A stretch of 64,000 nt of DNA from Acidimicrobiia bacterium (GTDB lineage Bacteria > Actinomycetota > Acidimicrobiia > Acidimicrobiales > CAIXPF01). How positions within the stretch are numbered: position 1 is the stretch's first letter; each line of letters begins with the position of its first letter. A model generated the notes under the pieces. That model searched no databases. It saw only the letters and a program-made list of their open reading frames with translations, and was not told the DNA's origin. Positions 39,063 to 48,030 of the stretch are shown one piece after another. The stretch lies in assembly GCA_947476745.1 (NCBI GenBank), contig CANJRG010000006.1:1-64000 (forward strand), read 5' to 3'. A program made the position numbers and the translations under genes.

Positions 39063-39893
39063 TCAGAGCTCGGTGGACCGGGTGCGGGTACACGGGGGTA
39101 TCCAGCGCTCGAGGATCTCTTCTGCTGGGCAGGGCATGCCGAGGCCGAACCCCTGACCGACCGAACAGCCGGCCGACAGCAGGGCCGCGGCCTGATGGCG
39201 ATGCTGGACGCCCTCGGCCACCACTCCCATCGAGCGACGCCGGGCATAGCCGACGGTGGCCCGGACGAAGGCGGCATGGTCATCGCGGCTGCCCATCCCG
39301 TCGACGAAGGACCGATCGATCTTGACCGTGTCGAAGGGGAAGGTCTCGAGGTACTCGCCGTCGGCGAAACCGGTACCGAAGTCGTCGAGGGCCAGACGAA
39401 CCCCGATTCCGGTCACCAGTTCGGCGAGCACGTTGCCGGCGAGCACCATGTCATCGACCTTCGCAGTCTCGGTGACCTCGATGCAGATCGACCGGGCGCT
39501 GACGTGATGCTGGGCGAGGGCTTCCCGAACCAGCGCAGCCAGGCGCCCGTCGGCGAGCTCTGTCGCGGACACGTTGATCGCCACCCGGAACCCGGCCCGG
39601 AGCGGGCAGTCGGCTTGCCACGAGGCGAGGTCGGCGCAGGCCCGGTCGAGCATGAAGGCGGTCAGATCGGTGACCCGCCGGCATCGTTCCAGCACCGGGA
39701 CGAACAGCGCCGCGGGCATGGTGCCCGTCTCGGGAATGGTCCACCGGGCGAGCGCCTCCACGGCCACCATCTCGCCGGACGTCAGCGACACGATGGGTTG
39801 GTAATGGGGTCGGACCTCGCCGGTGCTGATCGCTTCGAGGATCCGCCACAGCGGAACTTCGGTCGGGGCCGGGACATGGTCGAGGACTGCCAT
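39063..39893 (-). CDS. EAL-domain cyclic-di-GMP phosphodiesterase
   Basis: The 276-residue protein is almost only an EAL domain, which hydrolyses c-di-GMP to pGpG. The signature YQPIVSLTSGEMVAVEALAR has EAL at 46-48. The metal and catalytic positions look complete: INVSATEL, the glutamate in EVTETA, ALDDFGTGFAD, VKIDRSFVDGM, VVAEGVQ and the glutamine in GQGFGLGMP. No GGDEF, PAS or membrane segment is present, so it is a stand-alone cytoplasmic enzyme. ATG at 39893 is where similarity begins. If the 5' IN-repeat protein belongs to a flagellar system, c-di-GMP control would be fitting, but no link is shown. Confidence 0.9.
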   Translation of the reverse strand: MAVLDHVPAPTEVPLWRILEAISTGEVRPHYQPIVSLTSGEMVAVEALARWTIPETGTMPAALFVPVLERCRRVTDLTAFMLDRACADLASWQADCPLRAGFRVAINVSATELADGRLAALVREALAQHHVSARSICIEVTETAKVDDMVLAGNVLAELVTGIGVRLALDDFGTGFADGEYLETFPFDTVKIDRSFVDGMGSRDDHAAFVRATVGYARRRSMGVVAEGVQHRHQAAALLSAGCSVGQGFGLGMPCPAEEILERWIPPCTRTRSTEL

Positions 39894-40012
39894 GACCCTC
39901 CCTCGGGTGCCGATGTCAACCGGATGCACGCAGCGAGCCGCGATCGGTTTGGAGCATAGGCATGGTGGGGGAGCGGGTTGGCTGATGGTCGCCGCCCGCC
40001 GGGCCCGGTAGA

Positions 40013-41011
40013 TCAGGGCTCGACGACGTTGGGCTGCACCCAGTGCAGCACGCCTTGAGCCAGCCAGGACTCGGCGACCTCGAGCGCGGCTTCGGGCTCG
40101 GCGTGCTCGAAACGAACGACGTACACGAGGTCCCCGGTCTCCGGGTCGGACAGGTCCTCGACGATGCGCCCGCCGGCGGAGATGACATGGCGGCGGGCCT
40201 GCTCGACGTCGACGGTCCTGGTGAAGCCGAGAACGACCTCGTTGTCGACCACGATCGGGCCGTGGGGAGACTCGACGAACCGGCCGAGCCGGAGCCCACC
40301 CGTTGGCAGCCCGGCCGCGGCGGTGATGGCGCCGGTGGAGCGGATGAGGTCGCCCACCGATGGCCTGGCGATGCCGGCCTTGGCGACGAACCCGACGACC
40401 AGCAGTTCGGCGGCGACGTCGCCCTCGATACCGTGGTCCGGGTCGCGGTCCACGGCGTCGCACTCGATGGTGGCGAGACGGCGGGTGAGATCGATGAGCG
40501 GCTCGTAGCCGTAGCGGTCGAGCGCGGCGAGCAGCGGTTCGATCACCGGCTCGTCGGGGCGCGCGGGGCGCAGGACGGCGGCGAGCTGCTCGCTCGGTCG
40601 GCCGAAGGGCACCAGCAAGGTGCCGAGCCTGACGTAGGGGTGATCGCCTTCGAGCAGTCGGTAGGTGTGCTGGGTACTGCCCCGCTCGACGGTGACCGGC
40701 CGCGGCGGGAAGTGGAACGGGGTCCCGACCGGGCCGGCGCACAGTACGTAGTCGCCGGCGGGTACCGACGCCGAGAACAGGACGCCGGAGGTCAGCCGGG
40801 GGGAGGCCCGTCGCGCCAGTGGATACCGGTTGCCCTCTGCGTCGCGCATCCAGGCCTGGGCAGCCGCGAGGGCGGCCGCGACCCCACCGGAGCGGCAGTC
40901 GAGGCGACCGCCGCGACGGCCCGGTTCGGGGCCGAACCGCATCGCGGAGGGGGAGATGCAGATCGACACCGTGAGGAGTTCGGTCTGCTGGTCGTCGTAG
41001 GCCTTGGGCAT
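40013..41011 (-). CDS. Unassigned protein with subtilase-propeptide-like C-terminus
   Basis: I do not recognise the full 332-residue protein. The last 75 residues (NEVVLGFTRTVDVEQARRHV and onward, ending WVQPNVVEP) have the pattern of subtilisin-family N-terminal propeptides: a short alpha/beta domain ending in a V-x-PN motif, normally just before the protease. Here the protein stops at that point and no protease is encoded nearby. No signal peptide is evident. ATG at 41011 is preceded by GAGAGGGGG, a good ribosome-binding site. It might be a free protease inhibitor or chaperone, or the remnant of a longer protease gene. Confidence 0.55.
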   Translation of the reverse strand: MPKAYDDQQTELLTVSICISPSAMRFGPEPGRRGGRLDCRSGGVAAALAAAQAWMRDAEGNRYPLARRASPRLTSGVLFSASVPAGDYVLCAGPVGTPFHFPPRPVTVERGSTQHTYRLLEGDHPYVRLGTLLVPFGRPSEQLAAVLRPARPDEPVIEPLLAALDRYGYEPLIDLTRRLATIECDAVDRDPDHGIEGDVAAELLVVGFVAKAGIARPSVGDLIRSTGAITAAAGLPTGGLRLGRFVESPHGPIVVDNEVVLGFTRTVDVEQARRHVISAGGRIVEDLSDPETGDLVYVVRFEHAEPEAALEVAESWLAQGVLHWVQPNVVEP

Positions 41012-41553
41012 CGATCCCCCTCTCCGTTGCGGGCGCAGGGTCCCCGGGACGATGGACCCGTTGACCCCTCGGTACAGTCAACGGTCGTCCGGCGGGCGAT
41101 CTGAAGGGCGACGTGCACCTCGTTCCACCGATTCGCCCCGGCTGTACCGCCGAATCGCTGCCGGATCGGCGCGCTCGACGTCGCAGCGAATCGCTGCAGA
41201 ATCGGCCCGAGGGGATCGCCGTGGATCGCCGCGGCGGTTTCGGGTGGTCAGGGTTGGCGGGTGCCCTTGGCCGGCCGGGCCTCGGCGCAGCCGCCGCCGA
41301 CTCGATGCCGCGTCCATCGTGTTTCTCGCCAAATGGTTCGACCGTCCCGCCGACCGAAACGGCGCAACGTCCTGACCAGGTAGTTCGCGTCGGCGCGACG
41401 GGCCATCACGCCTCACCGGAACCATTTCGCTACAGACACCCCGGGCTTGGCCGTCTCCATGTCCATCGCCCCTTGTCGCGCAACGTCGCATCGTGCTCCC
41501 CCGGCAATCGACGGATGGGGCCGGTGCCGCCAGGGGTACTACGGTGACCGGAC
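41012..41553. other. 542-bp non-coding stretch with short repeats
   Basis: No convincing gene is seen; a 144-codon plus-strand frame (41113-41547) has no recognisable composition or family. The left half has a 20-nt near-identical repeat and a short inverted repeat (cgattcg 41129-41135 with cgaatcg 41151-41157). The right half looks like spacer and presumably contains promoters for menA and for the leftward gene at 41011. Confidence 0.5.
41151..41206 (+). repeat. 20-nt direct repeat pair
   Basis: cgaatcgctgccggatcggc (41151-41170) recurs as cgaatcgctgcagaatcggc (41187-41206), 18 of 20 bases identical, 36 bp apart. Two gatcgccg units follow directly at about 41215-41231. A possible operator or degenerate repeat element. 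Confidence 0.6.
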
Positions 41554-42444
41554 GTGACGAACCCCTGGGTGCTCGGTGCCCGACCCCGTACGTTGCCGGC
41601 TGCCGTCGTCCCCGTGGGGGTGGGCGCGGCTTGCGCCGTCGGCACCGGCGCCGCCGTCACCGTCTGGCGGGGCGCGCTTGCGTTGGTCGTCAGTCTGGCC
41701 CTGCAGATCGGCACCAACTACGCCAACGACTACTCCGACGGGGTACGCGGGACCGACGCCGAGCGGGTCGGTCCGGTGCGCCTCGTGGCCTCCGGCTTGG
41801 CACCTGCGGCCGCGGTCAAGCGGGCCGCGCTGCTGGCCTTCGCCGTGGCGGCGGTGGCGGGCCTGGTCCTCGCGGCCACTACGACGTGGTGGCTGATCGC
41901 CGTGGGCGCGGCGAGCATCGCGGCTGCGTGGTTCTACACCGGGGGGCCCAAGCCGTACGGCTATCTCGGGCTGGGCGAGGTCTTCGTGTTCGTGTTCTTC
42001 GGTCTGGTCGCCACGGCGGGGACGACGTTCGTCATGACCGAGCACCTCACCGGCCTGACGATCGGGGCCGGGGTCCCGGTCGGCTTCCTGGCGATGGCGC
42101 TGCTGGTGGTCAACAACCTGCGCGACCTGCCGACCGATCGCCAGGTGGGCAAGCGAACCCTGGCGGTGCGGCTGGGCGACCGGCAGACGCGGATCTTCTA
42201 TGTCGGGCTGCTCGCCGCGACCTTCGCCGTGGCCTCGGTGGTGTCGGGCTGGTACGCCCGGCCGGCCGGAGTGCTGTCGCTGGTGGCCATCGCCTCCGCT
42301 CGCAAGCCGGCCATCGCGGTGTTGGGGGGCGCCAGCGGCCGCGACCTGATCCCGGTGCTCGGCGCGACCGGGAGGGTCCAGTTGATCTTCGGGACGGTCT
42401 TCTCGATCGGGATCCTCATCTCAGCCATCCTGCTCGACCGCTGA
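41554..42444 (+). CDS. menA: 1,4-Dihydroxy-2-naphthoate polyprenyltransferase MenA
   Basis: MenA joins the isoprenoid side chain to DHNA, giving demethylmenaquinone at the membrane. The 296-residue protein has eight or nine membrane helices and the UbiA-family aspartate motifs: TNYANDYSDGVRGTD (N/DxxxD) near residue 65 and NNLRDLPTDRQVGKRTLAVRLG near 190, which bind the Mg-diphosphate. GARPRTLPAAVVPV at the start is typical of MenA. GTG at 41554 is used. The gene is alone between the repeat-rich gap and a leftward MFS gene. Confidence 0.92.
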   Translation: MTNPWVLGARPRTLPAAVVPVGVGAACAVGTGAAVTVWRGALALVVSLALQIGTNYANDYSDGVRGTDAERVGPVRLVASGLAPAAAVKRAALLAFAVAAVAGLVLAATTTWWLIAVGAASIAAAWFYTGGPKPYGYLGLGEVFVFVFFGLVATAGTTFVMTEHLTGLTIGAGVPVGFLAMALLVVNNLRDLPTDRQVGKRTLAVRLGDRQTRIFYVGLLAATFAVASVVSGWYARPAGVLSLVAIASARKPAIAVLGGASGRDLIPVLGATGRVQLIFGTVFSIGILISAILLDR

Positions 42445-42471
42445 GCGACCCCGCTCCGGGGGCCGACCTCG

Positions 42472-43755
42472 TCAGACGGGTGCCCGTACTCTCGCCAGGT
42501 GGGTCGGGGTCGGGGTCTCGATCATCCTCCGGCCGATCTCGATGACGGCGGCGGCCGAGAGCGCCACTGCGGCGAACACCAACCACCCGACGCGGTAACT
42601 GCTACCGGTGACGAGGTACCCGAACACCACCGGCCCGATGGCGCCACCGGCGTAGGTGCCGGTCTGGGTCACACCGGTGGCCGCGGCGGGCGCCCCTCGA
42701 TTGTGGGAGACGACCGCCAGGTTGAAGATCCCCGGCCACGACCAGCCGGCACCGAAGCCGATCAGGGTGCCTGCCAGCACGGCGCTGACGCTGCCGATCG
42801 ACAGCAGCACCAGCCCGACCGATCCGATGATCAGCATGGTGACGACGACCCGGAAATGGCTGCGGGTCATCGTGTCCGCCCGCCACCCGCCGAACAGTCG
42901 CGAGGACAGGCCGATCAGGCTTCCGACCGAGAGCAACAGCCCCGCAGACCCGCGGCCGACGCCGGCATGCACGGCGGTCGAGGTGAGGAAGGCGCCCAGG
43001 CAGTTCACCATCGCCGAGCCCAGCCCGGCCCCGAGGCCGAGCACGATCAGCGCCGACATCGCCGCCTCCGGTCTGCCACGGCGAACCTGGGTGTCGGACG
43101 CGCCGGCAGATGCCGAACTCAGTGCTGCGGCGGACACCGTGCGGCCGCCGGTGTCCTGCCAGGTGGATTTGGGATGGCCGGGGTCGGGATGGTCAGCCCC
43201 GAGCCCGGCCGTGCTGATGCGGCCGGGCACCACCAGCGAGGCCGAAGCGGCGAGTACGCCTGCCAGGGCGAAGGCCCAGCGCCAGCCGACCGTCAATGCC
43301 AGGGTGGGCACAGCCAGGCCGGCGAGCAGGGTGGCCGCGGGGATGGCCGACTGCTTCACCCCGAAGGCCAGCCCGTTGCGGCGGGCCTTGACACCTGCCA
43401 CGATCAGGGCGTTCGATCCGGGTTGGGCCAGGGCGTTGCCGAGGCCACCGAAGGCCAGCCACAGCAGCAACGCCCGCATGCTGGTGGCAGTGGACGCGCC
43501 GAGAAGGGCGATTGCGGACATGATCGAGGACGTACGCATCGCCGCCACCGGTCCGACCCGTTCGACCAGGCGACCGAAGGCCGCCGAGGCGAGCGCCGAC
43601 ACCCCGAAGTAGCCGAAGGCGATCCAGCCCTGCGACGACTCGGGGAAGGCGAGATCGGTGCGGACCTGCACGGCCATGCCGCCGAGCAGGAATACGGGCA
43701 GCACGCCGGCGGTCGACGTGGCGATGACCGATGCGAACACCCGGGACTGGCGCAC
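42472..43755 (-). CDS. Major facilitator superfamily transporter
   Basis: The 427-residue protein has about twelve transmembrane helices split by a hydrophilic loop of about 50 residues around 185-235. GRLVERVGPVAAMRTSS resembles the MFS motif between helices 2 and 3 (GxLaDrxGrr), and GWRADTMTRSHFRV its second-half counterpart. GVKQSAIPAATLLAGLAVP is usual in sugar/drug-type members. Substrate is unknown. It converges with menA and follows the two-gene module at 43.8-45.7 kb after about 60 bp. Confidence 0.85.
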   Translation of the reverse strand: MRQSRVFASVIATSTAGVLPVFLLGGMAVQVRTDLAFPESSQGWIAFGYFGVSALASAAFGRLVERVGPVAAMRTSSIMSAIALLGASTATSMRALLLWLAFGGLGNALAQPGSNALIVAGVKARRNGLAFGVKQSAIPAATLLAGLAVPTLALTVGWRWAFALAGVLAASASLVVPGRISTAGLGADHPDPGHPKSTWQDTGGRTVSAAALSSASAGASDTQVRRGRPEAAMSALIVLGLGAGLGSAMVNCLGAFLTSTAVHAGVGRGSAGLLLSVGSLIGLSSRLFGGWRADTMTRSHFRVVVTMLIIGSVGLVLLSIGSVSAVLAGTLIGFGAGWSWPGIFNLAVVSHNRGAPAAATGVTQTGTYAGGAIGPVVFGYLVTGSSYRVGWLVFAAVALSAAAVIEIGRRMIETPTPTHLARVRAPV

Positions 43756-43815
43756 GCCGCCGACCCTAGCGGTCGCCCGCCGGATCGAGGGTCTGCGGCC
43801 ACCGTCCTGATGGGC

Positions 43816-45327
43816 TCAGAGGACCCGAACCAGCCCGAGCGACCCGGAGGGCTTCTCCCATGCGTGCACCGTGTGTTGGGTGCCGATGCCCTGCACGACA
43901 CCCCCCGAGACCGACAGCAGGGGCAGGCTGATCGAGCAGTCGGCTCGCCACAGCTGGAGGTCTGGGGCGGTCTGCTCGATCACGGTGACCTCGGCGAGGT
44001 CCAACAACCGTTCGTCTAGGGTCAAGGCCTGCAGGGCGGTGCGGAGCTGCGCCGCTGGTTCCTGCAGATCGACCCCGAGTCGGCCGGCCACGGCTTGGCT
44101 GACCGCCGGGTTGCCCAGGTCGAGGACCACCGTTGTCTGGTAGGCGTGGAGGTCCTCCTTGCTTGCAGCAGCCGCGGCGGGGGCGCGGAGCGCCTCGAGC
44201 AGGTCGAGGCGGAGGCCGGGAACGTTCCAGGTGGTCGACTGCAGAACCACCTTGGTGACCGCCTCCCCGGCGATGGTGAACGCCACGACGAGACCGCCGC
44301 CGACCCAACCGTGCTGCCAGGGAAGCGGCAGCGGGATCGCCTCGGCCGCGGCTACTGCCGAACCGCCGACATGGACGGTAACCGTCACTGTGCCGTCGTT
44401 GTTGTGACGAAAGGAGGCCCCGTCGGCGGCCACGGCGCCGATGCTGCCGAGGGCGGAGCGAAATTCGGCACTGAGTGAGGCGGTGGCCGACACCTGCTCG
44501 AAGGTCTCGTCCGGCTTGGTCGCCGCCTGACCGGGCCTCCACCCGTGGCTGCCGAGCCGCCGGGCGATGTCCCACAGCACCCCGGCGCCCGGGATCACCC
44601 GGGTCAGGATGCCGGTTCGCAGCTCGCGTCGGTGATCCCGCCACCAACGGTCGGCGTCGTCAGCGTCGTCGAACAGCCAGGTGAGCCCGGTGGTGCCGTT
44701 GAGGGCCAGGCCGGCGGACAGTGAGAGGCCTTCGTCGACGATGGTGTGGCCGTCAACCGTCAGGGTGCACGCCGCACCGAATCCTCCACCCTCGTCGATG
44801 CTGGTGTCGGTCAGCTCGGTTATCCGCACCCGGCCGTCGGAGAGCTCCTCCCGGACGAAGGTCACCGCGGCATCGGCCTTGAACCGCAGGCCGTAGGTCT
44901 CGCTTCGTGTCGAGACCACGTAGGGGGCCGGGCCGGGCGGTACGAGGCGGCCGTGGAAGGACAGTGCGAGCCATTGTCGCATCCGTTGCGCTGCGGCGGA
45001 TCCGATGGCTCCCGCGGCGAGGAGGCCGGTGGCCGCGGCGCCGGGACGGCCGGCGGCGAGCCAGGGCCGCTCACCGGCGCCGCCGGCGCGGGCCAGCGCC
45101 TGGCGGGCGCGTACCACCGCTTCGGCGGCGTCGCCGGCTCGCCTTCGGGCTGTGAGCAGGTCGTCGGCGAGCGCTGGTCGAGCACCGAGGTATCCCGCTG
45201 ACGAGGCCCAGGCCATGTCCACCGCCGCCTGGAGCGGACCCGGCAGACGCCGCAGCTCGTCCTCGAGCCGCGCCAGCTCCTCGGTGAGTTCACCGAGGTC
45301 GATGAGCATGCCTTGGACGCTGGTCAC
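43816..45327 (-). CDS. Unassigned 503-residue protein of a two-gene module
   Basis: I do not recognise this protein. It starts with a helical hairpin (LGELTEELARLEDELRRLPG and ADDLLTARRRAGDAAEAVV) reminiscent of type VII secretion substrates. An Ala/Gly-rich stretch follows, and then a long beta-rich region with RFKADAAVTFVREELSDGRV, GLTWLFDDADDADRWWRDH and WEKPSGSLGLVRVL at the end. No transmembrane helix or signal peptide is clear. GTG at 45327 overlaps the stop of the small upstream gene as GTGA, so the two are translationally coupled. Function unknown; a secreted or surface-associated role is a guess. Confidence 0.6.
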   Translation of the reverse strand: MTSVQGMLIDLGELTEELARLEDELRRLPGPLQAAVDMAWASSAGYLGARPALADDLLTARRRAGDAAEAVVRARQALARAGGAGERPWLAAGRPGAAATGLLAAGAIGSAAAQRMRQWLALSFHGRLVPPGPAPYVVSTRSETYGLRFKADAAVTFVREELSDGRVRITELTDTSIDEGGGFGAACTLTVDGHTIVDEGLSLSAGLALNGTTGLTWLFDDADDADRWWRDHRRELRTGILTRVIPGAGVLWDIARRLGSHGWRPGQAATKPDETFEQVSATASLSAEFRSALGSIGAVAADGASFRHNNDGTVTVTVHVGGSAVAAAEAIPLPLPWQHGWVGGGLVVAFTIAGEAVTKVVLQSTTWNVPGLRLDLLEALRAPAAAAASKEDLHAYQTTVVLDLGNPAVSQAVAGRLGVDLQEPAAQLRTALQALTLDERLLDLAEVTVIEQTAPDLQLWRADCSISLPLLSVSGGVVQGIGTQHTVHAWEKPSGSLGLVRVL

Positions 45328-45689
45328 CAGCCCTCCCCGCTGCCGCCACCGCCGGCGTGCCCGACCGGAGGACCGGCGAGGCCGGTCGCCTGCAGCTGCA
45401 GGCGCTCGGCCTGGTCGCGGCTGGCGACGGCGGCGGCGTCGAGCGCGACCTCGGCAAGCCGGCGGCAGCGTTCGGCGAGAGCGAGCTCCTCTGTCGCGCG
45501 GCGCAGGACCTGGTCCTGCAGCTGTTGGACGAACGGGCCACGACATCGGGCGAGCTTGGCGGCCGCCGCCCGACGACGGTCCTCGGCGACCTGCTCCAAC
45601 GTTGATGCCGTTCGCCGAGAAATGGTCACAAGCCAGTCGAGCGCCTCGAAGTCGACGCCGACATTCTGGAAGAACCCTGTGTCCGTCAT
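45324..45689 (-). CDS. Small helical protein, first gene of the two-gene module
   Basis: This 121-residue protein is almost entirely helical, with two long amphipathic helices (FEALDWLVTISRRTASTLEQ and QLQDQVLRRATEELALAERC) joined by a short CRGP turn, and a Gly-rich tail. The size and helical-hairpin shape recall WXG100 proteins of type VII secretion, but the WXG turn itself is missing. ATG at 45689 is followed upstream by a distinctly AT-rich 60-bp segment that may hold the promoter. It is coupled to the 503-residue protein by a GTGA overlap. Confidence 0.6.
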   Translation of the reverse strand: MTDTGFFQNVGVDFEALDWLVTISRRTASTLEQVAEDRRRAAAAKLARCRGPFVQQLQDQVLRRATEELALAERCRRLAEVALDAAAVASRDQAERLQLQATGLAGPPVGHAGGGGSGEGW

Positions 45690-45794
45690 GACATGAAAGT
45701 AACGGAAAAACTAGCAAGGAGCCGTGGGATTTTCAGGGTCATGGCCGGGTCGCTGGCCGACAGGCGTACCGCCGTGCTCCGTCCCGGTCTGTGT

Positions 45795-46604
45795 TCAGCC
45801 GTGCCCGGGTACAGCGTGTCGGGCCTCCCACCAGCCCTCGAGCAGGCCGAGGAAACGACCCGGCTGCTCGAGGTGGGCCGTATGCCCGGCCTCATCCACC
45901 AGAGCCAGCGCCGGTCCGGGCCGGCCGTCGGTGCGGCCGGTGGCGTTGTGCAGGGAAGCGGCCATCGTCTCGGCCTCGGCTGCGAACTTGGTGTCGAGCG
46001 CCCCGGCCAGCAGCAACACCGGCATGGACAGCAGCGGCAGCCGGTCCCACAGCGGTTCCATCCGCCCGGTACCACAGTGGCGCAGGCTGGAAGCGACGCC
46101 CTCCGAACGGTTGCGCAGGCGGGCTGCTCGAGCTGCAGCGACATCGTCGAGGCCGGCGAAGAGGGGCAGGGACAGCCAGTGGTCGAGAAACGCTGCCAGG
46201 CCCCCGCCCTCGAGGCGGTCGGCGAGTTCGGCGTCGGCACGGTTGCGCGTCTCACGGGATTCGGAGCTCGTCAGACCGGGTGTGGCGCCGATGAGGACGA
46301 GTTCCTCCACCAGGTCGGGCTGGTCACAGGCGAGCTGCAGGCAGAGACGGCCCCCCATGGAATAGCCCAGATAGTGCGCTGTCCCGCCCACCTCGCCGAT
46401 GAGGCGAGCAGCCTCGGCAGGGTCGGCGCCATCGTGGCGGACGGGACTGGCGCCGTGCCCGGGGGCGTCGATGGCGAGGACCCGGAACCGCCGGTTCAGC
46501 TGCTGCGGCAGGTTGCCCCAGCACCGGGCGTTCTGGGTGAAGCCGTGGACCAGGACGATGGTGGGTGCCCCCGGTCGGGGGTACTCCTCGACGGCAAGGG
46601 TCAT
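45795..46604 (-). CDS. menH: Alpha/beta hydrolase, probable SHCHC synthase MenH
   Basis: The 269-residue alpha/beta-hydrolase has the oxyanion segment VLVHGFTQNARCW, AIDAPGHGAS, the nucleophile elbow HYLGYSMGGRLCLQLA with Ser82, and the late histidine in DEAGHTAHLEQPGRF. GYSMGGR is the form seen in MenH, which eliminates pyruvate from SEPHCHC, the MenD product. MenD is encoded 1.4 kb away. Generic hydrolases can look alike, so the assignment rests on both motif and context. ATG at 46604 is preceded closely by the NYN gene's stop, so the two are probably co-transcribed. Confidence 0.75.
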   Translation of the reverse strand: MTLAVEEYPRPGAPTIVLVHGFTQNARCWGNLPQQLNRRFRVLAIDAPGHGASPVRHDGADPAEAARLIGEVGGTAHYLGYSMGGRLCLQLACDQPDLVEELVLIGATPGLTSSESRETRNRADAELADRLEGGGLAAFLDHWLSLPLFAGLDDVAAARAARLRNRSEGVASSLRHCGTGRMEPLWDRLPLLSMPVLLLAGALDTKFAAEAETMAASLHNATGRTDGRPGPALALVDEAGHTAHLEQPGRFLGLLEGWWEARHAVPGHG

Positions 46605-46627
46605 GGCCCCAGTCCAGCAGACGCGCC

Positions 46628-47839
46628 TCAGCGGTCGGGACGCGGGTCGAAGCCGAACAGCCGGTAGATCGGATTGGCGGAACCCGGGTGGTCCGGTGCG
46701 GGTGGTCGCCCCGGTGCGGTCACTGCGGGCGAAGTGGCTGGTTCGGTGGTCGGTGCCGGTGTTGCGGTGGACGCCGACGGAACGCCTTCGCCGGTGGGTT
46801 CGTCGGGGCGTACCTTGCGGACTTGACCGCCGACCTGACCACCAGCCGGACCGTCTGTCAGGTCGATGATCGGGTCCTCGTCGGGATCGCCTCGGTCCAC
46901 GACCGCGAGCAGGTGACCTTGCTCGGCCCTGCTGACGACGATCACACCGCACGCCTGCAGCTCCTCGAGCAGGTCGCCGACCGAGCGGTACCCGGATCCC
47001 TCGAGACTGAAGCCCGGGAAGTTGGTGCGAAGCCGTTCGCCGACCTCCTGCAGAGTGAGGCCCGACGGCTGACGGGCGTCGAGGGCCTCGATGACGAACT
47101 CGACCACGCCGGACCGGTCGACCACGCTCGACCGGTCCACAGCCGCTGACGGGGTGGTGGACCTGGGGTCGCGGGCCCCTTCGAGTGGTCGCAGCGCTTC
47201 GAACCAGCGTCCGCCGGATGGAAGGTCGAACAGGTTGGTGCGCGGCAACGGCGCCGTGAACACCCCGGGCAGATCCTCGAGGTCGACCAGGTCGACCCCG
47301 TCCACACCGCGGTCGAAACTCATGCGTTCCCGGTATCCCAGCACGGTGACCTTCACGCCGGCCTGGACGTAGCGGCTGAGCGCCTCGCCGAAGGCCGCGC
47401 CCTCGTGCGAGGCGATCACCACCTCGGCGAGGTGGCCGTGGCGGAAGTGATGCTCGATGTGGCGGGCGAGGGCGTCGGTCACGGTGTCGGTGCGTTGTAG
47501 CCGAGGCCGGACGAAGACCGACCAGCCCCATTGCCGCAGGTTGGACAACCACGCGGCGAGGCGCGCCTCGTGCCCGGGTGCCACCGTGGCGAACACGCAG
47601 GCGTCGACCCGGTCCTCGGCGCCGGCTCCCTCGGCGAACCAGGTCACCAGGCGATCCATCCGGGGGCGGTGGGCGGGGGAGGCCTTGCGGCCGAGGATCT
47701 CCGACAGGTTCTGGTCCATGTCGGGCGCGTCCCAGACCAGAAGTCGTCGGGTCACGCCCTTCGAAACTGAATCCGCCGTGCCCACCGCAACCGCCACCCG
47801 CCGTTGTCGCAGCGCCCCTCCGCAAGAGGAACGCAGCAT
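46628..47839 (-). CDS. NYN-domain (PIN-like) protein with OST-HTH/LOTUS domain
   Basis: The 403-residue protein has an N-terminal NYN domain: RRLLVWDAPDMDQNLSEIL at about 31-49 supplies the acidic residues of a PIN-type nuclease, and LAEVVIASHEGAAFGEALSR the second cluster. A domain at about 240-300 (LTLQEVGERLRTNFPGFSLE and following, GYRSVGDLLEEL) fits the OST-HTH/LOTUS fold, which binds RNA. The tail is Pro/Thr-rich. This combination is associated with RNA degradation or processing in eukaryotes and bacteria; target RNAs are unknown. ATG at 47839 has AAGGTG upstream. The gene diverges from menD across about 190 bp. Confidence 0.75.
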   Translation of the reverse strand: MLRSSCGGALRQRRVAVAVGTADSVSKGVTRRLLVWDAPDMDQNLSEILGRKASPAHRPRMDRLVTWFAEGAGAEDRVDACVFATVAPGHEARLAAWLSNLRQWGWSVFVRPRLQRTDTVTDALARHIEHHFRHGHLAEVVIASHEGAAFGEALSRYVQAGVKVTVLGYRERMSFDRGVDGVDLVDLEDLPGVFTAPLPRTNLFDLPSGGRWFEALRPLEGARDPRSTTPSAAVDRSSVVDRSGVVEFVIEALDARQPSGLTLQEVGERLRTNFPGFSLEGSGYRSVGDLLEELQACGVIVVSRAEQGHLLAVVDRGDPDEDPIIDLTDGPAGGQVGGQVRKVRPDEPTGEGVPSASTATPAPTTEPATSPAVTAPGRPPAPDHPGSANPIYRLFGFDPRPDR

Positions 47840-48030
47840 TACCAGCACCTTACCGGGCGGTGTGGTTGCCGACTCGACCGGGAAGGCAGTTGTCGGAGCC
47901 TTAGGGCCGGCGTCCCCGGGTCCGGACCCGCTCCCCGTTGGACGATGCCGGCCTCTGACGATGCGGCATCGTGTCCGCTCACCGGGGATCATCGTGGGGT
48001 GCGCCGCCGGCGCAGTCGGGAGGGAGTCAG

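Noticed and set aside
41113-41547. 144-codon plus-strand frame in the 41-kb gap
   Set aside because: Composition is Arg/Pro/Ser-rich like other shadow frames, there is no ribosome-binding site, and it crosses the short DNA repeats.
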